Source of the DNA: CBDCWQ01 sp965223435
Lineage (GTDB): Bacteria > Myxococcota > Kuafuiibacteriia > Kuafuiibacteriales > Kuafuiibacteriaceae
NCBI GenBank assembly: GCA_965223435.1
Contig: CBDCWQ010000019.1
Span: 789,946-853,945 of the forward strand
Length of the DNA: 64,000 nt
Direction of reading: 5' to 3'
The first letter of the stretch is position 1; each line of letters begins with the position of its first letter. Below the pieces are notes generated by a model that had not been told where the DNA came from, made no database searches, and saw nothing but the letters and a program-made list of their open reading frames with translations. Below are positions 45,914-55,246 of this stretch, in pieces. The position numbers and the translations under genes were made by a program.

Positions 45914-46330
45914 TGAAGCGTCGCGGCACGGCAAAGGCCCGCGAACCAAGTGAAACCGAAGCGTTGCGCCACCGAGGAGAGCAGCAACGCGAGCGGTCCG
46001 TATTCCTGGCAGGCTGCTGAGTCCCATGGGACACCACCGTGGCGCCCCATGGTCGCCTTCGGTCGGGGTACCGGGAGGCCAGTATACTCTGAGCGTTCTC
46101 CTATGATGGTTCCGCAGAACGGAAGGCACAAACGCATTCGACGGGGTCACCAACAGAGTCGCGCCGTTCCTGCACAATGAGAAGCAAGATGCCATCGCGA
46201 GATGCCCCACCGGGTCATCTCGGACCTCTGGGCGGAACAGTTGAACCCGGTCCGTGGGGCAGGGGACGTCCGCCTGGATCGAGTCTTGCACAGCTAGAGC
46301 TCTGAGGGTCGAGAGGCAAAAGGAGACATC
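45914..46330. other. Non-coding leader before the first protease gene
   Basis: No gene is supported. A perfect 12-bp palindrome (GTCCCATGGGAC) occurs at 46021-46032. The last bases hold a strong ribosome binding site (AAAAGGAGACATC) for the protease at 46331. Confidence 0.4.
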
Positions 46331-47575
46331 ATGAAAACGAAACTTATGAAATACGGTTCACCCAAGGGCATGTACTCGCGCGTGGTATTGAGCCTCTGTT
46401 TGACCGGGGCGGCCGGGGCGTGCGGAAAAGACGCCTCAGAGAGTTCCTCGGTGGCCAGTGAACTTCGCCGACTTCAAAAAGACGGTCAATGGGAGCGCAC
46501 GGTTGAGCCGGTGCGCGTGGTTGCGACGATAGAACACGAAAAAGACGTTTTCTCCGCAACGGCGGTGGACCTCAAGCGTCACGCGGAGAAAGCATCGGAA
46601 GACGGAGTATGGTACGCAGCCGACGGAGAACGCTATCAAGCGCTCCTTGTTCGAGCCGACGGGACCTCCTACGGGCGAAAAGGAGAAGGAGCGCCTCGCC
46701 TCAGCCACGGGGCTGTTGCCCTGGAGCCTTCGTTCGGGCCGAGTGTAGCCCCCAGCAAGACGGTCGAGGCCCCATTTGACTCGATTCAAAAGGAGCGCAT
46801 CCGCACGGATACCTCGATTGACGACCGTTCACGCATTGCCTTTAGCTTCTTCCTAAGAACCTTTCCCAATCGGGTCATCGGCGCGTTGAGCGGTAACGGA
46901 GACACCAGTATGGGAGGATGTACCGGGGCAAAGGTGGGGCCTCGGCATGTGCTGACCGCAGCTCATTGCGTCATGAATTCCAACGGTTCGATCACCACAA
47001 GCGGTTGGTTTAACCCGGGGCAGACAGCCACCAATGCGACGAATGGCTCAATCCGGTGGCAAGGTGTCTATCTGAGGGATTGGCGCGTCAGTCGAGACTA
47101 CGACTACGCGCTCTTGTATTTGTCCGATACGGCCGATGTGGCCTCGACCGGTTATATGGGCATGGCTTACTGGAACAGTGCGAGTGGCTATGACGGTCGG
47201 AGCGCGACACTCCGTGGCTATCCGTGTGGCCCCAGTCGCGGATGTGGATCCATCTCCTCGCAGCGTTGCGCGGCGTCACCTCGGTCCGACAAACGGTGCG
47301 ACGGCTGGATGTACACGCACACAAGAACAATGGACGAGTCTACGATGAGCGGGAACCAGCTGCGAATCGACAACGATGGTTCAAGTGGACAAAGCGGAAG
47401 CCCGATCTACGGGTCTGTCAACGGCCAGAACGGCTGGATTTTTGGGGTCTATTGGGGATCAAACAGCAATGACGACAATCGTGGCGTTCGCGTCCGATCA
47501 TCGTTGGCAAACGACATTTGCAACTGGATTGCTCAATACCCCAGCTCCCATGTCGAACATCCTAGCTGCAACTGA
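46331..47575 (+). CDS. Secreted trypsin/V8-like serine protease (lipoprotein)
   Basis: A 414-residue protein with a strong ribosome binding site. The signal MKTKLMKYGSPKGMYSRVVL leads to a lipobox GAAGAC. After an approximately 150-residue propeptide-like region comes the S1 fold: VGPRHVLTAAHCV (His about 214), SRDYDYALLYL (Asp about 257) and DGSSGQSGSPIYG (Ser about 355). The triad is complete. Extra Cys pairs (CGPSRGCGS, QRCAAS, KRCDGW) form lineage-specific disulfides. It is followed 85 bases later by a second protease of the same fold, which suggests a tandem secreted pair. Confidence 0.92.
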   Translation: MKTKLMKYGSPKGMYSRVVLSLCLTGAAGACGKDASESSSVASELRRLQKDGQWERTVEPVRVVATIEHEKDVFSATAVDLKRHAEKASEDGVWYAADGERYQALLVRADGTSYGRKGEGAPRLSHGAVALEPSFGPSVAPSKTVEAPFDSIQKERIRTDTSIDDRSRIAFSFFLRTFPNRVIGALSGNGDTSMGGCTGAKVGPRHVLTAAHCVMNSNGSITTSGWFNPGQTATNATNGSIRWQGVYLRDWRVSRDYDYALLYLSDTADVASTGYMGMAYWNSASGYDGRSATLRGYPCGPSRGCGSISSQRCAASPRSDKRCDGWMYTHTRTMDESTMSGNQLRIDNDGSSGQSGSPIYGSVNGQNGWIFGVYWGSNSNDDNRGVRVRSSLANDICNWIAQYPSSHVEHPSCN

Positions 47576-47660
47576 TCAAACCCTCACGATGCGGGGTACG
47601 TGTGCGGGCACATCGGAGCGTGCACATGTACCTCGTTCCCAACCCATCCCGAGGAATACC

Positions 47661-48788
47661 GTGAAACCGAAAAACGCACAAAAGACACCGCCACCCGCAT
47701 CGTCTCGAGGTGAGCTTCGACAAATCGCCGTGGCAATTTTGTCCCTTGTGTTTGTTTCAAATTGCTATCGAATATCCCCGCCAACGACCCCATCCACAAC
47801 GGTCGCCAGTGCCGTCATCTACGGCGAAGACGACCGCTACGATGCCTACAACCACCCAGACGCCTCTTTACGTAGCCGCGGCCAGGCCAGCGTCCTCGCC
47901 CTCATCGCCAAAGAGGAGGCACCAGAACTCATCGACGGAGCCTGGCCCCTCCCTCTCCCCACGCTCTTTGAAACCCTAAATCTGTGCGCCGGGGAGGCTT
48001 TCAAAGATCAGCCTGTTCTACCTCGATGTTCCGGAGTACTTGTCAAACGTGACCTCGTACTCACCGCCAGCCACTGCGTTCCCACCCCAGAGCATTGCGC
48101 GAGCCTTCTCTTTGTCTTCGACTACCGTCTCGTATCGGACCACCAACTGACCGAGATCAAACAGGCCGATGTCTACGAGTGTCAGGCCCTCATCCCCATG
48201 GAGCCGGAGTCCATGTTGCACAGCGACTTTGCTTTTGTCCAACTCAACCGCCCCGTAGAAGGGGCACGCGAGGCCGCCCCTCGCCGGCCATCCACCGCAC
48301 CGGCAGCCAAGCCTGGTGACTCTGTCGCAGTGATCGGTCATCCGAGTGGTCTGCCTTTGAAGATCGATGCGAACGCCGAGATCTTGGAAACGCTCCCAGA
48401 TGGCGCTCATTCATACATCTTCGCAGATACCTTTGCTGGCAGCTCAGGTTCCGCAGTACTAGATAGCGAGGGGCAACTCCTCGGTATCATTGTCGGGGGT
48501 AAGGAGGACTACGAAGATGTCGATGGCTGTACCCGCACCATCGCCCACAAAGAAGTTGAAGGCCAAGAAATCATGCTCCACGCCGAAGCCGCCTTCACCA
48601 CACTCGCGATCAATGAAGCGCTGGGGCAACCCCAATCCGTGCAAGCCTCCCCTCCCTCCGTTCAAACCTGCGCCTGCACAACAGACAAGGCCGACACACC
48701 TACTCCTTTTGCCGTTTTCATATGGGTCGTGGCTCTCTCGATCCTAGGATGGCGAGGGCGCCTGCTCGCAACGGAACTCGAAGCTTAA
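47661..48788 (+). CDS. Second trypsin-like serine protease, with MYXO-CTERM-like tail
   Basis: I chose the GTG at 47661 because it has a GAGGAATACC ribosome binding site and gives a 375-residue protein with a signal (LRQIAVAILSLVFVSNC, lipobox VSNC). The triad is VLTASHCV (His about 137), LHSDFAFVQL (Asp about 187) and FAGSSGSAVLD (Ser about 261). The C-terminus has TCACTTDK, a hydrophobic helix (PFAVFIWVVALSILGW) and basic residues (RGR). This tripartite arrangement resembles the MYXO-CTERM anchoring signal. It may therefore be lipidated and also C-terminally processed, which is unusual. It sits in tandem with the upstream protease. Confidence 0.88.
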   Translation: MKPKNAQKTPPPASSRGELRQIAVAILSLVFVSNCYRISPPTTPSTTVASAVIYGEDDRYDAYNHPDASLRSRGQASVLALIAKEEAPELIDGAWPLPLPTLFETLNLCAGEAFKDQPVLPRCSGVLVKRDLVLTASHCVPTPEHCASLLFVFDYRLVSDHQLTEIKQADVYECQALIPMEPESMLHSDFAFVQLNRPVEGAREAAPRRPSTAPAAKPGDSVAVIGHPSGLPLKIDANAEILETLPDGAHSYIFADTFAGSSGSAVLDSEGQLLGIIVGGKEDYEDVDGCTRTIAHKEVEGQEIMLHAEAAFTTLAINEALGQPQSVQASPPSVQTCACTTDKADTPTPFAVFIWVVALSILGWRGRLLATELEA

Positions 48789-48852
48789 AAAGCCCGGCAC
48801 TTTCAGAACACATCCATTCAGGCTGTCTGGCCCCAAAGCCAGGATGGCGGCC

Positions 48853-50307
48853 TTAGTTCACCCCAGACAAGGGGCCTCCGACAGAATATCTCGCCTCGCC
48901 GAAACTTGGGTCCGACAGACCAAAGGCACGTAGGATAGAAAGAAAAAGACGATTATGGGGCTCTCCGTTAAACTTCAACCATCGGCCCGTTCGAATGGCT
49001 CCGCCACACCCGCCCACGGTCAGGTACGGCATATTGACGTGGCGATGGGTCTTTTCCCCAAACTCGTTGCAGTACAACACCAGACTGTTATCGAGGAGCG
49101 TTCCGTCTCCTTCGGGGATGGCATCGAGTTGATTCAACAGTCGGTTGAATTTCTGCCACTCGTAGCGTTTGACACGCAAGATGCTATCGTAAAGTGCATC
49201 ATACTCGGCAGGCATCACTGAAGAACTGTCGAGACGATGAATGTAGTCCTGATGCCAGTCGCCAAAAATTTGGTTTCCCGAGCCATCGCGCTCATAACCC
49301 CCGTCTTTGGATCTCTTGTAGCCAATATGATTGCCGTCGCTATCACGAAGCCAGTGGTAGCGATTCTGCTGCCCCATGGTGAAGGTCAGGACTTGGGTTT
49401 GATTGCAGGCCAACGCCAACACGCCCAAGTCGATCATCGGGTCTATTGAAATATCTGGATCGTAGTAGGGGTGGAAACGGTTGACGTGCGTCCACCAACC
49501 GGCAGCCAAGCGGTCCGGGGAGGGCCCCAAAGACAGTGGCGCAGGGACAGCGCATGAAGCGCCGAGGGAAACAGTGGAGTGAAGCCGACGCTCAATTTCC
49601 TCTACCCTTGCGAGATACCCGTCCAGACGAACCCGGTCAGAAGCGCCTAGACGCGCTTTGAGGAGCTTGATGTTCGCCTTCGTCGCATCAAGTACACTCT
49701 GTCTTTTTGCTCGAATTCTTTGCTGCCCATTCGAAGTGGGGTCTTGGCCCGCAAAAAGTTTATCGAACAAGTCGTGGGGCGATTTTTGGCGACTCACGGG
49801 CTCGCCGGCCCCGGTGTAGCAAACCTCCCAAGGCGGACGGACCCCCAAATGGAGAGGCGCAGGGCTATTGAGCCCCTGGGCAATCCGAAAATCGATGGAG
49901 TGCCCACCCGAAAGCGTATGGTTAGAAGAATTGCCCCCCGTCTGCATCATCGTTCCGGTGAGGCAGTGTCCGGCCGCAGCGTTGTGCGCGTTTCCGCCCT
50001 CTTCGTTGGCACTCTCATTATTCAGTCCGCTGAGAACAAGTGTCTTCGGCTTGTGCGCATCGATTTGCTTGATGAGTTCTCCCTCAAAGCGATACGCATC
50101 GGGCGTACCGGAGGGAAGATATTCGTTCACCATCAAACCCTGGGCGCCATACCAAATCACCAGCCGTTTAGGAAAAGAAACGGTTTGCGCCAGAGCTCGG
50201 CTCCGAGACATGGCGTTCAAAAAAGGCAGCCCCAAAATGACGCCACCGGCCCCTCGTATGAAATTCCTTCGGCTGACGAACTGGTTGGTCCCTCGTTTCT
50301 TAGTCAT
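48853..50307 (-). CDS. DUF1552 protein with Tat signal
   Basis: The ATG at 50307 gives 484 residues starting with a twin-arginine signal (VSRRNFIRGAGGVILGLPFL). The DUF1552 body follows, with PKRLVIWYGAQGLMVNEYLPSG, SGLNNESANEEGGNAHNAAAG and a C-terminal RTGRWLKFNGEPHNRLFLSIL. This family is widespread in Planctomycetota and Myxococcota and always travels with DUF1592-type proteins, but its function is unknown. Tat export suggests a folded or cofactor-bearing protein. It overlaps the upstream DUF1592-type gene by 8 bases, so the two are translationally coupled. Confidence 0.92.
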   Translation of the reverse strand: MTKKRGTNQFVSRRNFIRGAGGVILGLPFLNAMSRSRALAQTVSFPKRLVIWYGAQGLMVNEYLPSGTPDAYRFEGELIKQIDAHKPKTLVLSGLNNESANEEGGNAHNAAAGHCLTGTMMQTGGNSSNHTLSGGHSIDFRIAQGLNSPAPLHLGVRPPWEVCYTGAGEPVSRQKSPHDLFDKLFAGQDPTSNGQQRIRAKRQSVLDATKANIKLLKARLGASDRVRLDGYLARVEEIERRLHSTVSLGASCAVPAPLSLGPSPDRLAAGWWTHVNRFHPYYDPDISIDPMIDLGVLALACNQTQVLTFTMGQQNRYHWLRDSDGNHIGYKRSKDGGYERDGSGNQIFGDWHQDYIHRLDSSSVMPAEYDALYDSILRVKRYEWQKFNRLLNQLDAIPEGDGTLLDNSLVLYCNEFGEKTHRHVNMPYLTVGGCGGAIRTGRWLKFNGEPHNRLFLSILRAFGLSDPSFGEARYSVGGPLSGVN

Positions 50308-52072
50308 CGCCGTTCTCTCCTTGGGCCTCCCGGTAGCGAAACGCATCAGAAAGCGCGATCTCAACAAAGAGATCTTGCACCGATTTTTTGTCTGGCGTTT
50401 CATTTGCCGTCAAAGACTCGATCATGCATCCTTCCTCTTTTGTGGGTCGTCGTCCATGAGCATATTGGAAGATATTGCGTGCAAAACAACTCTCGGCCTG
50501 CTGACTCTCAACGAGCTTTTTGACCAGTTCACCTGCACCGTTGAAGTCACCATCAATGTCATCAGTTCCAATGAACTCGCCCGTTGCATCAATTTCAAGG
50601 TCACCTTCTTCTTTTTCACGGTAGCGACCGATGGCATCGTAGTGCTCAAAACCAAAACCGATCGGATCCATGAACTGATGGCAGGCATAACACTCGCCCT
50701 GGGAATGCTCTTGGAGTCGGTCGCGGTTGGTCTTCACATCGTCGGGAGGCGCTACCTCGGGGACAATGTTGTCAGGGGGTGGTGGAATGTCGCGACAAAG
50801 GATTCGGTCACGAATATACTTTCCGCGAAGCACAGGCGCGGTTTCTGCGGCGTGAGCCCAGCGCGCGAGAAAACTTGCTTGCGTCAAAACGCCTCCGGGG
50901 CGTTCTCCAGCAGATACAGTATGCCAAGCCCAATCTTCAGAACCCTCATCCGCGACAACTCCGTACAAAGATCTGAGCCGGCCATTCATGTACGATTGAT
51001 CCGACGACAACAGTGACTGAAAATCGCCATCCAGGTCCCACACGACGCGGTCTACAAAGGCTTCAGTCTCTGTCCGCATGTCTTGGGCCAAGGAACGATC
51101 AAAATCCGGAAACAGACTGGGATCCTTCTCCACCAGCTCCAAGCCCTGAAGACTGAGCCACTGACTGCTAAAGCGCTTGAGCCCCACTCGCGCCCTTGGG
51201 TCTGAAAGCATGCGCCTAACCTCTGCCTCCAATTCTTGGGGAGTATCGAGCTGCCCTTGGGAAGCGGCATCGAGGAGAAGGTCGTCGGGGGCAGAAGACC
51301 ACAAAAAGTAGGCGAGGCGCGTCGCGAGCTCAAATCCATTCAGCTTGATCCTCGGCAATCCATCAAGCGGCTCGGTGGCCACCCCCACTTCGGGCCTGAA
51401 GCTAAATTGTGGCGACACGATCATCGCCTGAATCACAAGACCTACGCTCTCGGCTACGCCGTCTTCGTCCACGTGGGCGTTGTACAGCCCGCGAAGGACT
51501 TCCACCTCCTCAGAACTCAAAGGTGCGCGGTACATACGGCGCCCAATACGAGCGATAAAGTCATCAACACATGCGGCATCGGGATTCTCGCCACACTCAA
51601 ATAGACCAGCCAGCTCTTTCACACGCTGAACTGACACCTGCTCCGAAACCTCGAACATTCGGTCCGCCCTCAGCTGGGATATGTTGGCGCCACCGGTGTT
51701 GTTGTCGAAGCCATCCACAGACGTCTCTTCAGGAAAGGCCGTCGCATTCGGGTCAAAACTCACTCCAAGCACATCTTTGAGAGAATTCAGAAATTCCACC
51801 GTCGTCAGGCGTCGGAGAGGCGCCGGACTTACAATGTCGGGCGTCACATCGCACTTCTGGGCGAACACCCGACTGTCCGGTTTTTCGTCTCTACGCTCCG
51901 TCCCCTCTGTAACCGAGGCTTCGAACATACCCACCTGGCTCTGGCAGGAGGCAAGCTGAACAGCGGCACCCAGCACAAACGCCCTAAGAGGCGAACCAAG
52001 ACCATGGACCGGCCCACCTTTCGGCCGACGCCCAAAGACCTCCTTCCGCACATGAGCTCCCACAAAAGACAT
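50300..52072 (-). CDS. DUF1587/1595/1592/1588/1585 multidomain lipoprotein
   Basis: From the ATG at 52072 the product is 590 residues with lipobox LASC. The five DUF modules follow in the standard order: PAPLRRLTTVEFLNSLKDVLG (DUF1587), FIARIGRRMYRAPLSSEEV (DUF1595), ELATRLAYFLWSSAPDD and QWLSLQGLELVEKDP (DUF1592), GGVLTQASFLARWAHA and CYACHQFMDPIGFGFEHYD (DUF1588), then SCFARNIFQYAHGRRPTKEE (DUF1585). CYACH matches CxxCH and may bind heme or be a structural Cys pair. The C-terminal gene overlap with DUF1552 is conserved in this family. Substrate and reaction are unknown. Confidence 0.93.
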   Translation of the reverse strand: MSFVGAHVRKEVFGRRPKGGPVHGLGSPLRAFVLGAAVQLASCQSQVGMFEASVTEGTERRDEKPDSRVFAQKCDVTPDIVSPAPLRRLTTVEFLNSLKDVLGVSFDPNATAFPEETSVDGFDNNTGGANISQLRADRMFEVSEQVSVQRVKELAGLFECGENPDAACVDDFIARIGRRMYRAPLSSEEVEVLRGLYNAHVDEDGVAESVGLVIQAMIVSPQFSFRPEVGVATEPLDGLPRIKLNGFELATRLAYFLWSSAPDDLLLDAASQGQLDTPQELEAEVRRMLSDPRARVGLKRFSSQWLSLQGLELVEKDPSLFPDFDRSLAQDMRTETEAFVDRVVWDLDGDFQSLLSSDQSYMNGRLRSLYGVVADEGSEDWAWHTVSAGERPGGVLTQASFLARWAHAAETAPVLRGKYIRDRILCRDIPPPPDNIVPEVAPPDDVKTNRDRLQEHSQGECYACHQFMDPIGFGFEHYDAIGRYREKEEGDLEIDATGEFIGTDDIDGDFNGAGELVKKLVESQQAESCFARNIFQYAHGRRPTKEEGCMIESLTANETPDKKSVQDLFVEIALSDAFRYREAQGENGDD

Positions 52073-52344
52073 ACTAGAACGCAGCCATGAAAACGATGAC
52101 GGATCTGTGCTCAACCTGTCGATGTATTCATAGACGCCACAAGAGGGGGCCTCTTTCACACGCAATCTTACATGCGAATGTCAATCCAGGCTCACAGACA
52201 TTGCGTCCGAACGAACTGCCTTGTTTGCCGTGAACCAAGGTCCACGGATCACTTCGGGTCTGGCCCCGTAAAGCCGAATGGGCTAAGACCGAGGCTTACA
52301 CGCATCGACAGCTGATGCGCTGTATATCGAAGTGATCCAAAGAG

Positions 52345-52806
52345 CTAGATGGGATCGTGTTCTGCGATCCACTCAAGCACACAGTCTAATACCTCGTCAC
52401 TGAGCGGTGAGCGGCCAAGGGGCATCATGGCGCCACCGCAAGGGGGATTGGTAAGCTTCTGATAAAAAACACTCTCCCTAGGATTTGCGGGATCGAGGAG
52501 GGAACCTGCACAGCCCAAGGCCTCCTTGCCTACAAGCTCGGCCGAAAAGTCTGCCTTTTCTAGGTCCAGCTCTCCGGCAGGCGCCGAGGTGACGTGGCAC
52601 CCAGCGCCGAGGCAGGTGTCGGTGACGGCCTTGGCCACAATCTCTGAACACTTGGGCTCGGTGGGCGTGGTCGTAAAACGCTCAGGGTCTTCGAGCGCCC
52701 CGGGGCACGCTGCAGAAACTGCACCCCATAGGGAACACAAGACCAAGGCCAGGCCCAAACGACCAGCTCGGTGCTCTGGATGCGCCCTAACCCTTGGGTT
52801 CGTCAC
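52345..52806 (-). CDS. Small secreted cytochrome-c-like protein with CX4CH
   Basis: The GTG at 52806 has an AGAGG ribosome binding site and a signal peptide (LGLALVLCSLWGAVSAACPG); the product is 153 residues. It has TCLGAGCHVTSAPAGELDL, a CxxxxCH rather than the usual CxxCH, and a C-terminal GAMMPLGRSPLSDEVLDCVLEWI. The MMPxG...PLS...EWI pattern is that of c-type cytochrome domains found with DUF1592-type proteins, where the Met is the second heme ligand. Whether heme attaches to CX4CH is uncertain. It follows the outer-membrane barrel gene by 19 bases. Confidence 0.75.
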   Translation of the reverse strand: MTNPRVRAHPEHRAGRLGLALVLCSLWGAVSAACPGALEDPERFTTTPTEPKCSEIVAKAVTDTCLGAGCHVTSAPAGELDLEKADFSAELVGKEALGCAGSLLDPANPRESVFYQKLTNPPCGGAMMPLGRSPLSDEVLDCVLEWIAEHDPI

Positions 52807-52825
52807 GAAACGCCTCTTCAAGACT

Positions 52826-54262
52826 CTAAATGGAATAGATGAAAGCCAAGTGTGCTCTGTAGAACTGATCAAGGGCACCTCCTGCCACATAGGTATCACC
52901 CACTTCTGGGCGAAGGCTGTAAAACACTCTTGTGTAGTCAACAGACAGACGCGTTTCGAAGCTGCCAAAAAGTCGCATGCCAAGACCGAGCTGCGCATCC
53001 AACCCTGCGCTGCTTGCCCGCGGGAAAAAATCGTCTTTGATCGAACCATTGGAAAGCATTTGGAGATAACCTGCCTCGGTAAACACGTGCATCCTTCCGA
53101 AATTGATCTTGAGCGACAGCCCCGGCCGAAGGAAATTGTACTTGACGCTGGGGACTTCTGACCCAATTGCCGAGCCCTCGGGCGATGTAAGCCCGTAGCT
53201 CAACATTCCGTACGACAATAACACGCCAAAATCGACGGGACCAAACAAGAACTTTTTCTTAAGACCCAAACGCCAACTCGACCAGCTATTCTGCACCGTG
53301 ACTTGGTCAACGTCCTCGACCGTCGAGTCTGCAACCGAGAACATGTCATAAGCCCCTTCAATTCCGAGAAAGCGTAAGAAACTATGCTTTGGCCTTCGGA
53401 GTGGGTAAAACTCGGCAAAGACACCAAGGCCGGGGCTCCCCGATGCGGAATGTGGCCGCAGATTGGAAGTCACGACATCGTTGTAGTCCATCGTTCGACG
53501 ACCAAAATGAAAGCGTAGACCGAAGCTTATCATTGGGCGGTTTTCGCCCTTTCGCCTCTTTTTCTTGAGTACGAGTTGAGTAGAGTCGTTGTCATCGTCG
53601 CGCTCAATCGCGGCCTCACGAGAGGCCTCGATCGCAGTCGAGTCCGCCTGGCTATCCTCGTCGGACTCCCGCCCATCAGACACCGTCTCTCGTTCTTCAA
53701 TCTCACTGTCACCGGACGCACCGACAAGGGACTCATCCTCTTGGGATTCAGGTGGATCGAGCTTCGCATCGCGATCTTCCCGCAATCGCTCAAACATGGC
53801 CGCTGTCCTCGTTCTGAGGACGGCGCGCCACTTTCGGTTCCAAACCAAGTGCTCAGTTGAATCGCTCAGCACCGTGCCATTTTCAGTTTCCAGCAACAAA
53901 AACCGAACCCGCTGCTTCTTCCCACGAGGGCGCAGGCCGCGAATAACAAGGACCCAATCGGCACCAAGAGCGCGCCCCACCCTCGTCAGGCTGTGTTGGG
54001 CCCGTTCTCTAATTGGTTTCCCGATCTTCCCCCGCAAGCCATCTCGGGGGAGTCTTTTTCTGGCCAGCTTCTTCTTGACCCCCCGGGCAGACATGACCCT
54101 GGCCTCACGTTTCAGCCTTTTGGTTAGCTGGGCCCGGATCTTTCGGACCTTTGGGCCTTTTGAGAACACGACGATAGATGGCTTGGCCGCCTGGGCCCAA
54201 GCGACCTCGACTTGTCCCAGAACAAATGGGAGGCTCCAAAATAGTATGTAGGCAGTCCGCAA
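52826..54262 (-). CDS. Outer-membrane beta-barrel protein with N-terminal periplasmic domain
   Basis: A 478-residue protein. The signal MRTAYILFWSLPFVLGQVEV (cleavage near AWAQA) leads to an approximately 150-residue periplasmic domain (ALGADWVLVIRGLRPRGKKQ), which resembles the GNA1162/TolB-like alpha/beta folds that sense small ligands. A long acidic linker (about 180-250, ESQEDESLVG and DSEIEERETV) follows. The C-terminal half alternates hydrophobic residues (FGLRFHFGRRTMDYND, AFTEAGYLQML-like strands) and ends AFIYSI, an outer-membrane insertion signal. About ten to twelve strands are likely. It sits upstream of the cytochrome-like gene. Confidence 0.7.
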   Translation of the reverse strand: MRTAYILFWSLPFVLGQVEVAWAQAAKPSIVVFSKGPKVRKIRAQLTKRLKREARVMSARGVKKKLARKRLPRDGLRGKIGKPIRERAQHSLTRVGRALGADWVLVIRGLRPRGKKQRVRFLLLETENGTVLSDSTEHLVWNRKWRAVLRTRTAAMFERLREDRDAKLDPPESQEDESLVGASGDSEIEERETVSDGRESDEDSQADSTAIEASREAAIERDDDNDSTQLVLKKKRRKGENRPMISFGLRFHFGRRTMDYNDVVTSNLRPHSASGSPGLGVFAEFYPLRRPKHSFLRFLGIEGAYDMFSVADSTVEDVDQVTVQNSWSSWRLGLKKKFLFGPVDFGVLLSYGMLSYGLTSPEGSAIGSEVPSVKYNFLRPGLSLKINFGRMHVFTEAGYLQMLSNGSIKDDFFPRASSAGLDAQLGLGMRLFGSFETRLSVDYTRVFYSLRPEVGDTYVAGGALDQFYRAHLAFIYSI

Positions 54263-54402
54263 GGTTCGATCCCCTAATCATTCAATCCGCATTTGACAGT
54301 TTTCCATACAAATCATGCGCCAAATCCAAAAGAGATGCCAGTGAGGATCGGCGAGAAGGCAGAGCCCAAGCAAAAGGTCTCTGAAGCCCCGGCTTGGTTG
54401 AG

Positions 54403-55137
54403 CTAAAGCCCCGATGAGGTTGAGGTTGTTGTGTAGATACCAGAAAGTATTCTTGCAGATACCCCACAATGATATGCGGTTCGGATGACCCACATCAAAG
54501 CGATCGTCCGACCGACACCGTTGTGCTCCCACCGCCGCGCTGAGGTCAATACAGGATGCGCGATGTATGCAAAGCGCGGACGCCCGCGCATAGCAACAAA
54601 GCGTTTTACAAAATCGAGATCCTCGCAGATGGGCATGTCCTCCGAAAATCCCCCCAGAGCGCGAAACACATCACTGCGGACAAAAATGGCCTGATCTCCA
54701 GTTCCAGACTTGAGAAACTTCGAACGCACCGATTGAAAAAACGCTGACGCCCGAAGAACCCAATGATCTGTATTGAGCCGCACCGCAAAACAGCCTGCGT
54801 CTGCCCCCCGATCCATCGCACCAATTGCGAGCCCGACTGCCTCGGAATCGATCCAAGTGTCGGCATGCAGGAAAAGAAGTAGGTGCCCAGTCGCCTCTTG
54901 GGCACCCGCATTCATTTGAACGGCGCGGCCCTGTGGGCTGCGCACAAGTTTGGCAAAGTCCATCTTTTTCAGGAATTCAAGACTCCCGTCGCGAGAGCCG
55001 CCATCCACCACCACAATTTCGTACTTTGCGGCCAAAGACCGAAGGGTCGTCAAAAGGGCTCCGGCCACCGTCCGCTCCTCAAAAACGGGTACGACAATGC
55101 TCAATAGCGGTCGACTTCCGCGCATCAACATACCCAT
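54403..55137 (-). CDS. Family-2 glycosyltransferase (TIGR04283 type)
   Basis: A 244-residue soluble GT-A enzyme. It has LSIVVPVFEERTVAGALL, IVVVDGGSRDGSLEF (first nucleotide-binding segment), RGRAVQMNAGA, the DxD-like LLFLHADTWID and the acceptor-site GGFSEDMPICEDLDF. RAVQMNAGA and LHADT are typical of the rSAM/selenodomain-associated group, which includes enzymes of arsenosugar biosynthesis. No radical-SAM partner is visible here, so the acceptor is unknown. The C-terminal tail has a hydrophobic stretch (TIALMWVIRTAYHCG) that may associate with the membrane. Confidence 0.9.
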   Translation of the reverse strand: MGMLMRGSRPLLSIVVPVFEERTVAGALLTTLRSLAAKYEIVVVDGGSRDGSLEFLKKMDFAKLVRSPQGRAVQMNAGAQEATGHLLLFLHADTWIDSEAVGLAIGAMDRGADAGCFAVRLNTDHWVLRASAFFQSVRSKFLKSGTGDQAIFVRSDVFRALGGFSEDMPICEDLDFVKRFVAMRGRPRFAYIAHPVLTSARRWEHNGVGRTIALMWVIRTAYHCGVSARILSGIYTTTSTSSGL

Positions 55138-55246
55138 CCTTGAACCCTAGGATACCCAGTCACCGCAACTTGAATATGGCAAGCAGGGTATTTCTCCGGA
55201 AGAGGACTTGTCGCAACGCCAGAGGACGCGCTAGCACCCGAAAATA

